A stretch of 64,000 nt of DNA, from NCBI RefSeq assembly GCF_030253575.1, contig NC_080557.1:3281001-3345000 (forward strand), read 5' to 3'. Under the pieces are notes generated by a model, which saw nothing but the letters and a program-made list of their open reading frames with translations, was not told the origin of the DNA and did not search any database. Positions within the stretch are counted from its first letter, which is position 1; every line of letters begins with the position of its first letter. This document shows, in pieces, positions 23,056 to 34,350 of the stretch. A program made the position numbers and the translations under genes. This DNA comes from Rhododendron vialii (Eukaryota > Streptophyta > Magnoliopsida > Ericales > Ericaceae).

Positions 23056-25604
23056 TGTCACGCCCTTAATTTTCAACATAAATAAATAAGCCATTTCAAT
23101 AAATGATCCTCGCACAATATATATATTATACCCAAAAGAGAATTTTCAAAAGATTATTTACAAACCAAGTTCTCCAAGTTTAAACATTTACAACATTGGC
23201 ACCACGGCCCGAATTCCATAGCTAGTTAAAAGAGTAAAATTTAGAGGTTACATAATGTTTGAAATTAAAAGACTTCAAATAAATTTACAATTTCATCTTT
23301 CCAAGAGATCATACAAAAGACGATGAAATCACTTCTCGGTGGCTTTCAAAAGAGATGAGATCAAGCATGCACACCATGCACTTCGCGTCAAGGTCTTTGA
23401 GATATACCTGAAAATGATAGGTTGAGCTACACTAGCCCAGTAGGAATTTCTGTACTCAAGCTATATGTAAATGCGATGAAACATGCAATAAGAGTGAATG
23501 ATTTTCAATGAATGATCGAAAATACAAACGGGCACAATAAACCGACGAACAACGACTACGGAACTCAATACGTCTTATAGATACGCCTAGCCATTTATAC
23601 ATCAATCTAGAGGTAGCGTTAAACACACATCAATCAAAATGACAACGACAATTTCTCAATCCAATTCAGGTCTCCACAAATGAATGCCACACTTGACTTT
23701 CCCATCCTTTACCATTTACCATCAAATCTCTTTTCATAAAAGAAAACATTCCTTTTTGAATTTCAAAATAATTTTGAGAAATACTCTCGACCTCTACGAG
23801 TCAAACTCCGTTGATTCGAGTTTGAATAGCCGGAGTCCGTTGATTCTGCGCACGAATACCGAAAACCGTTGATTCGCTCAAGAATAGCCGGAGGATTTTA
23901 ATAAAAATCCTTTTTAAAAAAAACAAACAAGTTCCTTTCTTTTCAAATCCTTAGTAGAGTCAGTTGTTTATCTCTTTCTTTGACGGTCATCATCTCAAGT
24001 AGCAAACAATTCAAGTAACAACGTATACTTCTAACATCAACTTCAACATTTTTCATTTTATGAGAAATTCAACTGTGTTACCACCCCATGCGTGACAGTG
24101 AACTCTCTTTCTACCCGGGTTTCTGTCTTACCACACCTTGCGTAACGGGCCCTCTAGAGTCTCCGCATTACCACACCTTGCATTGCAGGACCCTCAATTC
24201 AAAATTCACAACTCACATAAACACATAAGCATTAACAATCCGGATACAAGGAGACAACACTTCCCAAGGTCACATGCTTTCATTCATCGTCATTCAATTA
24301 TAAACTCAAAAACATGTCCTTTTGTACATCATTAAATACCTTAGGTTCACGTTATCTCTCAAAATCTATCACGACGCCCTACGTCACGTACCAATCCCAC
24401 AACGACTCCCCGACGCGCCACTCGCTAGGTTCTAAATGAGAATCTATAGAACAAATACAAAATGAACCGAGGATGATCAAGCAAAATGAAGCACGAAGAT
24501 ACGAGTTACCCTCTTTCCTTTCGGACCACTAGGCAAACCCCTATCGACCAACCAAATGCCCACGTCATACCTATAGCTTACGATATTTAATAACGACTCC
24601 ATGGTACGTCCACCAATCCATCAATCACTACGTCACGCCATTTAACAATGCTTAACAAGTCTATATCGATCATTAAGACGTACCACAACATCTACTTCAA
24701 TCAACCAATAGCGTAAACTAATGTACGAGTATCCTAACCATTTAATTCTACACCTTTCTAAGCTACGACGACGGCCTAAAGTGATCGATTGGTCATTGAA
24801 TCTTTCGAGGTACGAATAATCAAGTTTGGAAGTCATTTGAAGCTATTCAAAAGATGTTTGAGGTGTCCGGGGTTCAAACGGGCACGAGAGGAAACAAATG
24901 AACCAAATCTGTCCGAAACAGAATGGGGGTATTGATACCCCTGACCGAGGTATCAATACCCGGCCAGCGTCTGGTCCAGAGAATAGTGGGGTATCGATAC
25001 CCCTTTTTAGGGTATCAATACCACGGAGTTTTTCTGCAGATTTTCAGCTTTTCAACAACGAAATTTCAACAACAAACAACGAACCCAGCACGATCAAGGC
25101 ATATAATCAGCCCATAAACACATAGAGAGAGTAAGAAATCCCTACCTCGAAGTCGGAAAGCAAACACGAAGAGAGATCGGGCCACGCAAGCTCTAGAACT
25201 TAAATCTCGAAATACGCCAAGCACACTCCTTGTCGAGCCGAACCCAATGAACAACGAGCTCGAGGACACGCGAGGAAGGTAGAATGATGGCTGTTTTTCA
25301 TGGGTTTTGAGTTTGGGAGTGAGTTTGAGAGTGGAGGAGTGGAGAGAGAGAGGGAGGGCCGAAGGAGAGGAGAGGGATCGGGAGAGTGGAGAGAGAGTGA
25401 ATTGGGGATTTCAATCCCCTACACCCCCACACACACATATATATACTCAAACACATAGTAATCACACTTGCACTCCCTCAACTTTCAATTCCCTCGTTTC
25501 AACCCTAATTCAAATAGCCACAAAATAAACTATATTCTCCTAATTAGTCAATTAATAAACATTTCAAATGATAATAAAAAATAAAAAAAATACGGGTCTC
25601 TACA
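23056..25604 (-). mobile_element. Solo LTR, 2549 bp, with 5-bp target duplication
   Basis: The plus strand begins TGTCACGCCC and ends GGGTCTCTACA, flanked by cactg on both sides (23051-23055 and 25605-25609). On the minus strand it reads TGTAGAGACC...GGGCGTGACA, resembling the ends of the Tekay-like LTR upstream (TGTAAGGACT...GGTCGTGACA). A minus-strand TATA-like run (tatatatatgtg, about 25431-25445) is followed by a CT-rich leader. No internal retrotransposon sequence is left, so it arose by LTR-LTR recombination. Confidence 0.85.
24923..25025. repeat. Cluster of GGTATYGATACC palindromes in the solo LTR
   Basis: Four palindromic units (gggtattgataccc, gaggtatcaataccc, ggggtatcgatacccc, agggtatcaatacc) lie within about 100 bases in two facing pairs, so both small and larger hairpins can form. 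It lies where the LTR leader would be transcribed. Confidence 0.7.
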
Positions 25605-25680
25605 CACTGCACATCTCCAGTGTGTGTGAGACCCACCCCTTTTGTGAGTATATGTATAAGTGTTTGTGTATTTATGTATA

Positions 25681-26095
25681 GTTGTAGCATTGTTGGTGAA
25701 ATCAGTTCTATAATATCATTACTAGACTTGAAAACCACAGAAAAAAGTGAGATTAATTATGATTATAGTTTCGACAAATTGGTTTGATTATTCTGGGATA
25801 GGGGATTATTCTGCTTGCCATCATTAAAAATTAGAACATGGCAACTTACCAAAATGCACAAATTATTGAATACAATTATTATTGAGGGGCTTGAACCGAT
25901 TAAAATCAAGTAACATAAAATACAACGAGTTTAAGATTAGCTAAGGCCCAAACAAAGCTTTCAGAGCAGCTTCTAAGGCACATAAAAGTAGGAGTACTAT
26001 AGAGACGCAATATGAGTTCTATCTGTCTCTATGACTACACCGTCAACCATCACTAGGTTGTGTTTGGTAGTTTAAGGAAAGAAATGAAAGCGAAT
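25681..26095. other. Intergenic DNA, no gene seen
   Basis: AT-rich sequence without recognisable features. Confidence 0.4.
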
Positions 26096-26099
26096 GACC

Positions 26100-26280
26100 T
26101 AAGGGGTTTCGACAAGTGGGCGTGAAAAAATAAATAAGTGTTTTGTCCTTCATAAGTTTGTATGTTCGAATCTTACAAATGCCAAACATTCTAAATTTGG
26201 AGGCCACTAGAAGTTTTGTTAGGTAGTGAATTTCAGGGCCGTAGAATTATTCGAGGTACACGAAAGCTGACTTAGGGGGT
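26100..26280 (+). mobile_element. Degenerate SINE-like repeat
   Basis: A B-box-like tgttcgaatctt (about 26162) and a gaggtacacgaaagctgac tail (about 26252) resemble the repeat at 1440-1630. The ends are uncertain. Confidence 0.35.
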
Positions 26281-26515
26281 GTTTCTGGTAGTGAAAAAAT
26301 TGTAGATTTTTATTTGTGGTTGAGAAGTTGTTAGGTATTTCCGGTAGTGAATAAATTTATGATAGGTCTATGAGTAGAGTTACTGTAGCAAAAAAAAAAA
26401 AAAGTTCTTGTTGATAACTTTTTTTGTTTTGTAGAAACTAAATGGTAAAATTCTGAAATTCTTTTGTTAGTGGAAGTTTTTAATGTTTTTTGTTTGTGGA
26501 AGCACCCCTCAAACA
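26275..26515. mobile_element. Small MITE-like element
   Basis: The left end gggggtgtttctggtagtg and the reverse complement of the right end gtttgtggaagcacccctc are similar. This gives a roughly 240-bp element rich in T/A runs. The target duplication is unclear. Confidence 0.4.
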
Positions 26516-26614
26516 TCTAATCAAAAAGAAAATGAAAGTGTAAATGGAACTATTGTGTATTTGTGTTAAACAAATGTAGACCTCTCTTCTCTTCTTTAGA
26601 CTGGATTGGCCTGA

Positions 26615-26880
26615 CAACCAGGGTAGCCTAGTGGCTCATTGCTCGCTCCCAAAGGACTAAGGTCACCAACAGGTTATGAGTTTGAGTCGTGTTAACAATA
26701 CCCTCTCAAAGTACTTGGCCCTCCTACGAAGTCCGGCTATACTCCACTAGTCTTCGATGTGGCGGTAGTTGTTATGGCTCTTTGATTCGTTCCGGGACTT
26801 GTTGCGGGTCTAGAGTCCCTACGGTCATGCCTAAGAAAGGATTGCTATACTCGGTCGCCCCCACCACTTAGCAAAAAAAG
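26615..26880 (+). mobile_element. tRNA-derived SINE
   Basis: A box TAGCCTAGTGG (26624-26634), B box GTTTGAGTC (26680-26688), then a GC-rich body ending cacttagcaaaaaaag near 26880. The organisation and length fit a plant SINE. It sits about 250 bases upstream of the COA6-like start. Confidence 0.6.
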
Positions 26881-27123
26881 AGACTAGATTGGCTTGGGCT
26901 CAGATATGGGCTTTTGTAGAGTGGTTCTTGACATTGGAGTAAGATAGGCCCACCATCAACTCTTAAAACCGACTTTCACATCACAAGATCTGGTCCAACG
27001 GGCTTAAAATGGGCCACTCCAGCCCAATTCTGAGACCCAGTTCATCAAGGATCAAGCCTCACTTTTCACAGTTGTGAAGGTTTCAACGTTGTTCTCTCTC
27101 TCTCTCTCTCTCTCTCTCTGGTG

Positions 27124-27826
27124 ATGGCACAGAAAAACCCAGATACAGTCCACACCGACGTCCTCTCAGCAGCAAGACTAGCATGCTACAAGGTACTTCT
27201 TCTCTCCACTTTCTTCCTCATTCAGATCATGTAATTATATGTTTATCTGTGTATGCATATGTCTATCTTTGTACATATCTCAGTTATTATAACTTCAGAA
27301 ATTAATATGTAATCTCTGAATATTGCAAACTGAAAAAAGGCTCGTGACGCGTTCTACGTGTGTTTGGAGAAGGAATCGAACAAGAAACCCACCGAGATCG
27401 CTTCAGTTGGCCTGCTGTACCCGGTTGATTGCAAGAAATCTAGGGCTCAGTTTGAGAAACAATGTCGACCCACTTGGGTAAAATCTTTAATTGTGAATTA
27501 ATATTTGTGGGTTTTTAGTATTTTCTCATTTTCTGCACTTTTTATGATCGGTTTTGAGAGTGGCGTGTGTTTGTGTGTGTTTGTTGTGTCAAGCATTTTG
27601 AATTAGTATTTGTGGGTCCTTATTATTTCCTCATTTTTCTGCACTTTTTGTGTTTGGTTTTGAGAGTGGGTGTGTGTTTGTGTGTTGGTGTGAATTTGTG
27701 CAGGTGAAGCATTTTGACAGACAGTATGCTTCAAAGAAGAGGCTTCAGAGGCTGTTGGATGACAATGAGTCCAGAAGAGGTCCGTTGTCGCTCCCACAGC
27801 CCTACACTTTCAAGCTCACTAATTGA
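27124..27826 (+). CDS. COA6: COA6-like cytochrome c oxidase assembly factor
   Basis: Three exons (27124-27192, 27340-27477, 27704-27826) with GT-AG introns join in frame to 109 residues. Members of this family act in the mitochondrial intermembrane space and help copper delivery to the CuA site of cytochrome c oxidase. Exons 1-2 contain the twin-cysteine helices: Cys at about 21 and 31 form CX9C across the first splice junction, and Cys at about 54 and 65 form CX10C. That CX9C-CX10C pattern separates COA6 from ordinary CX9C proteins. The C-terminus (RRGPLSLPQPYTFK) matches plant homologues I remember. A CT-microsatellite leader precedes the ATG. The gene appears intact. Confidence 0.88.
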
Positions 27827-27957
27827 ATTATCATAATTACATATGCATATATGGATATGGGCCATCTTGAAATTCTGTTTGAGCTTGCAATTGTAAAGTG
27901 AAATTGGTTAGTGGCTAGAAGTTTTTTACTGTGATCATCGTAAAGTGAAATTGGTAA

Positions 27958-28530
27958 GTGATATGCACTCTGAGCTCTTCGTCATGCAAATATAAGTTTT
28001 GGACTTTGTATATTTGTGGTCGTTACTGATTTTGTGCATTGGGTACGCCCGTTTTATTATCTTACTATTTCAATTCAAAATGAATGTTAGGAGATGCATT
28101 TCTTGTCGAATTTTACTCAGTGAGTTGTGAGGTAGATTTCGGGGAGTACTTTAGTGGACTGTGGCCTCATTGGGCTGGATTGATACATTTTGGCAGGGGG
28201 TTGAAGCTTGGCTTCTGTGAAAGAGGGAAGTGAAACCTTTCTTGTGGTAATCCTTGTAAACTACAGGGTGAGTGTTGCTTTGCATCCTATGCAATCTGTT
28301 GGTGAGAGCTAAGAGTTCTTTATGTGATTCTACTTCGACATGGGGCGATTTACTGATTTGATGGAGTCTATTCCTCTTGACATTTCTTTGATTTATTTGG
28401 GTATCTCATCTTGATAGAATGTACATAACTTTGAACTTTATGTTGTGCTTATTTGAACGAGCAAGCGGTTGTTTTGCTAATGCATATTTACACTTTCTTC
28501 TAAGGCGTTCTGTTTCTTTATATTACATCT
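27958..28530. repeat. Diverged segmental duplication, copy 1
   Basis: This 3' flank of the COA6-like gene recurs at 29490-30065 with many point differences. Shared blocks include gcaaatataagttttg, ggagatgcatttct, gaaagagggaagtgaaacc and cgacatggggcgatttactg. No conserved open frame was found across both copies. Confidence 0.75.
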
Positions 28531-29152
28531 GCATGAGGCCATGGGCTCTATTGTGTCCAAAATAGGCATGCAATCCTAAGGGATTTGAGTTTCCTCAAGA
28601 TTGGTTTTATGTCCAGTTTTCTATGTACAAATAACAAACTGATATGAGCGAGCACCACTCTGTTGCCACCCTTATTTTCCCCAACACAAAAACTTATTGG
28701 AGATTGAAGGAGTAAGACAGGCGAGTGTTGATATCTTTTCTCGAAAGGGCTAGGAGAATGACAACCATTTCGAAGAGGTTTGAGGAAAAGTTGCCCTCCA
28801 ATGCAACTCTCCTGTAGGAACCATGGCATTCGTAGGGAAAAAAGGTACTGCACAAGTTGCTATTTTAGGATGACTTCCTGAATCTAACAATTTATGATTC
28901 AATTTGCTTCATGAGAGAATAAGAGAGAATTCAGTTAATAGGTTCAACTGTTCAACTGTTCAAGAACCCCTTACATCTAGGGCTCATCGAAGCCCCAGGC
29001 CCTTTTGTAGGGCGAGCAGCCCTTACAAGAAAAGATACTAATTTGTGTGGATGTTTATTTGCTAGGCTGTCCGCCTTAACTGGAACCCGGCTGTACCTGT
29101 TGTTTATGATTCATACAGTGAAGGTGAAAAACTTCTGGGTTTTTTGATATGT
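28531..29152. other. Spacer between duplicated segments
   Basis: Unique-looking sequence with no recognised gene or repeat. Confidence 0.4.
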
Positions 29153-29160
29153 ACTTTGAG

Positions 29161-29497
29161 CTATGTAGCACGGATACGGACACGGGACACAGCAATTCTA
29201 AAAAAATGGGGATACGGATACGGCGGGGGATACGCTACGTGTATAAATCAATAAAAATAACTGTATGTACATATATAAAAAAAATTATGAACCATTGTAC
29301 ATGAATAATTTCACAAATTGTATAAAAAAATTTCAAAGGCATAATTACAGTTTAACCCAAATATTTTGAATAATTTCATATTAACCCCCAAAAATTTTAA
29401 AAATATTACGTTTTGATCCCTAGCTGTGTCCCCGGCGTGTCCCCTATCAAAAAATAATAAAAACACGGTGCGCTTTTGGAGTATTGGTGCTACATAG
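29161..29497. mobile_element. hAT-type MITE, 8-bp target duplication
   Basis: Perfect 11-bp terminal inverted repeats (CTATGTAGCAC at 29161-29171, GTGCTACATAG at 29487-29497) are flanked by actttgag (29153-29160 and 29498-29505). The paralogous site near 27965 lacks the element, confirming insertion. The interior has cggatacggacacggg-type repeats. Confidence 0.88.
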
Positions 29498-30065
29498 ACT
29501 TTGAGCTCTTCTGTCATGCAAATATAAGTTTTGAACTTTGGATTTTTGTGGTCATTACTTATTTTGTGCACTAGGTATACCCTTTTTATTATCGTACAAT
29601 TTCAATTCAAATTGAATGTTTGGAGATGCATTTCTAGTCAAATGATACGCAGTGAGTTGTGGGGTAAATTTTGGGGAGTACTTTAGCGGACTGTGGTCTT
29701 AATGTTCTGGATTGATACATCTTGGCAGGGTTTTGAAGCTTTGGCTTCTATGAAAGAGGGAAGTGAAACCTTTCTTGTGGTTATCCTTGTAAATTATTGG
29801 GCGAGGGTTGCTTTGCATGCTATGCAATCTGTCGGTGAGGGCAAAGAGTTCTTTTATGTGATTCTACATCGACATGGGGCGATTTACTGATTTGATGAAG
29901 TCTCGTGACATTTCTGGTTTGATTTATTTGGGTATCTCATCTTGATAGAATGCACATAACTTTAACCTTTATGCTGTTGTGCTTATTTGATCGAGCAAGC
30001 GGTTGTTTTTCCATGCGTATTTTCACTTCTTCTAAGGCCTTCCGTCTCTTTTTGTTACAGCTATA
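29490..30065. repeat. Diverged segmental duplication, copy 2
   Basis: The partner of 27958-28530, about 1.5 kb downstream. The hAT MITE lies at its left edge. Confidence 0.75.
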
Positions 30066-30339
30066 GAATGAACGACTCAGTTTGTCGAAATAATGTTGTG
30101 AAACCTCACATTATTGGGTGGTGTTTGAATGGTGTACCTAGCAAAGCTCAAACTATATTACGGCTTGTTTCATTCCCAATTGGATTTTGAGATCCCGTAG
30201 CTAGGCCACAATTTTTTTTAAATACCGTTAAGGTTGAAATTGACCATATACCAGGAGGTTATTATTACTATGTCAAGGGGTAGGTATAACTGGATCAAGT
30301 TGTCAAGTTTCTTTTAAATCAGAAAAAAGTCTCATATAT

Positions 30340-31678
30340 TATGAAAGTTAAACTATAGATGAGCACATATGATTTGTAGCTCCTGTGTCAATGATCCAAA
30401 CAGAGGTGGGTGGAATAGGAAGAGCAATACCTGCTAAGTTGGAATTGTGGTAGATATTACCTGAGGAGAGCATCGCTAATAACTTGTCATATAGCTCGAG
30501 TTACAACAGCAGGACTCGTTTTGTTCACAGATTTGGTGGAAAGATTAGAGAGCTCTGAACGCTTTGGAGGATACCCAATGATTTTATAGCAACGCTCTGT
30601 GGAGTGACCATCCTTGTCACAATGGTCGCAATGATATTTAACCTTGCGGTTAGAATTATTTCCACCACTGGAATATGAGTTATATCCGCCGCCGGATGAA
30701 TTGCATCCACCACCAGTTTATGTGCGATTTCCATCACTGGGATTTGAGCGATTTCCACCACCAGAATAGAAGCTATTTCCGTCACCAGAATATGGTTGAC
30801 TTCCACTACTTGGATGTGGACAATTTCCTCCACCTGTATTATGGCTATTTCGACCATCCATTAGTCGATTAGAATTGTAGTTTTTCGACCTTGCTTTGAT
30901 GTTAAGTGCTGCAGCATTTGGAATGGGAGTCGATAAAGATTGAATCTCTTGTTTCTCTTCTTGTCGAACAAGAGAATATATCTTTGCTGCATTTGGTAAA
31001 GGCTCCATCAATAAGATTTGACTTCGAAGTGGACCAAAATGTTCGTGAAGACCCTGTAAAAATTCCATTGTCCTATCTTGTTGGAGCCGTTTAGAGAAAA
31101 ACTTTCCACTTCCACACGTACATGGTTGGAAAGCTTGGAGTGAATTCAACTCATCCCAAAGGGATTTGAGTTTCGTAAGATAAGCCGAAATTGATAGTTC
31201 TTGTTTGAGTGCCGATATGGATTGCTTTAGTTGATAAATTTGAGGAGCATTGGACTGCAAAAATCGGTCTGACAAGTCGATCCATGTGGCTCTTGCATTG
31301 TGGGCATAGAGAAAGCTACTCCGAATTTCATCTGAGACAGAATTAAGAATCCATGATGCAACTAGATCATTGCATCTTTCCCAGGTTTTTCTATGGATCC
31401 ATCCACAAATCCAACTTTGTTTTTTGGCTCTTAAAGCCATGGTAATTGCGCGGATCCATGACCCATAATTGTCTCCATTCAGAGGAGGCGATACCAATAC
31501 AGCCGTTGGACTATCAGAAAGAGAGATCTAAATCTAGAAGGGATCATCTACTCTTAATTCCTCTGACGTAATGGACTTGTTGCTTTTTTCAGCTTCTGTC
31601 ATGATGAATGATGGGAATCGCTAGTAATAAAGTGGTCGAAAAAAAATCAAGCAGGGATCAAAACTCGCTCTGATACCA
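30340..31678 (-). pseudogene. Truncated Ty1/copia gag-protease fragment
   Basis: Minus-strand gag runs from about 31497 down to a stop near 30718. It resumes in frame with a zinc knuckle (CDHCDKDGHSTERC, about 30600-30640) and a protease motif (DTGATNHM, about 30360-30385). The primer-binding site (reverse complement of TGGTATCAGAGC) is at 31667-31678. Reverse transcriptase, integrase and RNase H are missing. The Gag tail is Gly/Ser/Asn-rich. Confidence 0.8.
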
Positions 31679-32070
31679 TGTCAAAATTAAGAGGCAGGTT
31701 TTTGTGTTCTCCTCATTGGAGAAAACGGAAGAACGTTTTTTATATATCTACCTAATAAAACACAAGGGTGTGGATCTCCATACAAACACAAACACAAGTT
31801 GAAGGGCTGTGATTCATTTGATCTAAGGGATGAAGTGTGCTTTCTAACTCTCTTAAGAAAATGCCCACTTTGTCAAATATTTTACAAAAATGCCATTAGT
31901 TCTTTTTACCCATTGATAAACACAGGTTGAAGCGGATCCAAAAAAAAAAAAAAAGTTGAAGGGCTGAGATTCATTTGATTTAAGGGATGAGATGTGCTTT
32001 CTAACTCTCTTAAGAAAGTATCCACATTCTGTCAAATATTTTACAAAAATGCCATTAGTTCTTTTTAAAC

Positions 32071-32110
32071 AGCATTTTCTTTTGGGTCTCTCTCTCTCTC
32101 TCTCCCTCCC

Positions 32111-32199
<89 letters not shown>

Positions 32200-32407
32200 C
32201 TGCGCATCCCCCTACTTATTTTATATATTCTGCACATCCCCTACTTCTCCAGAGCATTTCCACCACCGTCTGCTGTCATAAACTCAACTCATTCCCCATT
32301 ATGACAGCGTTTTCTGCCCGCCGCGTATCTCCTCCCTGTAAGTTTGCACCCATAATCTCTCTTTCGGTCGTAGCTTCATTTTAAAAAAAATAGCATTGTC
32401 TTTTGGG

Positions 32408-32438
<31 letters not shown>

Positions 32439-32592
32439 TCTGCGCATCCCCCTACTTCTCCAGAGCATTCCCACCACCGTCTGCTGTTGTAAACTCAACT
32501 CATTCCCCATTATGGCAGCGTTTTCTGTCCGCCGCGTATCTCCTCCCAATAAGTTTGCACCTCAATCTCGCTCTCGATTGTAGCTTCATTTT
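32071..32592. repeat. Tandem duplication with CT and TA microsatellites
   Basis: Two copies of a roughly 320-base unit begin agcatt(t/g)tcttttgggtctctctc at 32071 and 32392. They share catccccctacttctccagag, accaccgtctgctg and ccgccgcgtatctcctccc. The first carries a long CT run (32088-32165) and a TA run (32165-32192). Confidence 0.75.
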
Positions 32593-32708
32593 TCAAATCT
32601 CCACCCATTGTCTAATACCATGTTGGTGAGTAATCAGTTCATTTAAAAAAAGGAAAAAACAAAACAAAAGGGGGAGACTACATGGGGGGAAAAGAAAACC
32701 TAAGATTA

Positions 32709-33491
32709 TCTCTATTATAAAACAAAAGGGTGTGAGGATAGGTTGTTACAACGGTTCAGATTTGTTTAATCCAAGGGTTGAGATGCATTTTTTCACATTT
32801 TATGAAAGTATCTACATTTGCCCATCTTATTACATAAATGCCATCTGTTCTCTAAGAAAAAAAAAGAATCGGAATTTAAATTTCACACCTCTCTCTCTCT
32901 CTGTGAAAACAAAGAAGGGGAAAAGCAATTCTCCTTGCTTCCTTTCTATGAGACCTTTCCTCCCTTACGGGTTGACTATCTTCGGGGAAGGGGTTCCCCC
33001 CTTGGACTGTCGAGCACTGGAACCGTCCGCCGTCCACTCCTCCTCGACAATCAAACCCCTTGGGAGAAATCAAATCCAAAGAGGTATTTTTTGTTGCCCA
33101 TCATGTGTTTGTTAAAATGCTCTCTTCTATTTTGTATACACTTCCTCCAAAACCTGGAGAGGTATTTTCTGCTCTCTTCTATTTTGTAGAGCTGTAGAGA
33201 CTTTATGGGTTTTTTTTTTCCCGTTTTGAACGGCGTTCTGCATAATTTCGTGAGTTGCTAATTTTTTCACTATACTGTTTGCGTATTCACTTACTTCATA
33301 TCAATAATAAAAAAAAACTTCGCCGTTCAAATGAAAGAGGTTAATTTCCAGCAATTTGTAGCTACCTAAAAATTGAAATAATGTTTTGAGCCACTATCAA
33401 AATTCAAAGGGTATTTCAATTCCAATTTGGGTGAGTAGTGCCGTAGGCACGAGCCAAGATAGGTAGTGCCGCAGGCACGGGCAAGCACTAG
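32709..33491 (+). mobile_element. Inner Helitron, non-autonomous, 783 bp
   Basis: The 5' end TCTCTATTATAAAACAAAAG follows A (32708). The 3' hairpin gtgccgcaggcac is followed by gggcaagcaCTAG (33488-33491) and T. It lies wholly inside the outer Helitron and its termini are similar, so the two belong to one family. A second degenerate 3' hairpin (gtgccgtaggcac, 33438-33450) precedes the true end. Confidence 0.72.
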
Positions 33492-34350
33492 TGTGTTGAT
33501 AATTTGGGAAGGTTTTTGTTAATTTACTTGATAAGATTGGGTGAGAAGTCACGTAGTCGTCGATATTCTTATTTTGTGGTGTTTGAGAATCCGGGTCATT
33601 ACACTTTTTGGGAGAAGAAATTGCGGAAGTAAATGTGTAGAGAAAAATTCTGGATTCTAGGGCAATACAACTTCATACCAACTCTGTTAGTTATAATATG
33701 CTCAAAGTGTGGTCAAGTTCTAACTATGTTCATGTGAGGAATGGGTGTGTATAAAAAAGAGCAATCGGTTGAAATTCTTGAGGTTGTATTAATAACACTT
33801 CAGTTTCTGCATTGTTTTTGAAAAGTGATTTTGGAAGCTGAAGAAAAAATAGAACTGTTGCAATTTAATTAGTACTACTATGATATCTTCAAGCCCTCTA
33901 ATTATATACATCCCCATTTCCATCAATATGAGCATGCAGGTTAGACTTGCATCGACAGAAAAAACTCTTGGAAGTATCAGTGGTTTGCTTTGATAATTGG
34001 AAGACTTCTAGATTAATTGATGTGCGTGTATAAGTTGAGAACTTCTCGATTAATTCCAATCGAGGAGAGTAGTACCGTAAGCACGAGCAAACACTAGTGT
34101 AGAGATGTTACATAATTGATTGCCTAAACTAAAGGACAAGAATCATGAAAAAAATATAGGGAAAGCTAAAGACTAGGTAGCTAATCAACTATACAAGGTT
34201 GTAAAGTGGGAAACAAAGCAAAATGGGAAACAAAGCAAAATGATTCTCCATTACACGAAGGAATCCCGGGATGGTAAAGCAAAATTATTCTCCATTAACA
34301 CTCTCACTCCCTATCAAACAAAGGGTACTAATAGTTCCATTTAAAAAACA

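Larger units (their letters stand above)
22993..25680. mobile_element. GTGTG-rich fold-back MITE split by a solo LTR
   Basis: The left arm (22993-23055: acacacaaacac, tacactcacaca, ggtgggccccaca) is the near reverse complement of the right arm (25605-25680: tgtgtgtgag, acccacccctttt, aagtgtttgtg). A related unsplit copy lies at 51725-51860. The two halves are separated exactly by the solo LTR and its target duplication. Confidence 0.6.
31747..34097 (+). mobile_element. Outer Helitron, non-autonomous
   Basis: The 5' end TCTACCTAATAAAACACAAGG follows an A. The 3' end has a gtaccgtaagcac hairpin then gagcaaacaCTAG followed by T (34094-34098). Plant Helitrons insert between A and T, start TC and end CTAG or CTRR after a small hairpin. 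No Rep/helicase gene is present. The 5' third contains direct repeats (31797-31918 and 31954-32068) and a tandem duplication (32071-32391 and 32392-32592). Confidence 0.6.
31679..34250 (-). repeat. Copia 5' LTR, apparently split by nested Helitrons
   Basis: The LTR edge TGTCAAAATT starts at 31679 directly beside the primer site and reads to about 31746. The Helitron at 31747-34097 follows. Sequence after 34098 (acataattgattgcctaaac) looks like LTR interior, so the LTR may continue to about 34250. The distal boundary is not defined. Confidence 0.45.

Noticed and set aside
23684-24335. Short frames with ATG starts in the solo LTR
   Set aside because: They are 60-75 codons, overlap one another, have no domain, and lie in a non-coding LTR.
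31992-32237. Frames of Ser/Leu or Arg/Glu repeats
   Set aside because: They are translations of CT/GA and TA microsatellites.
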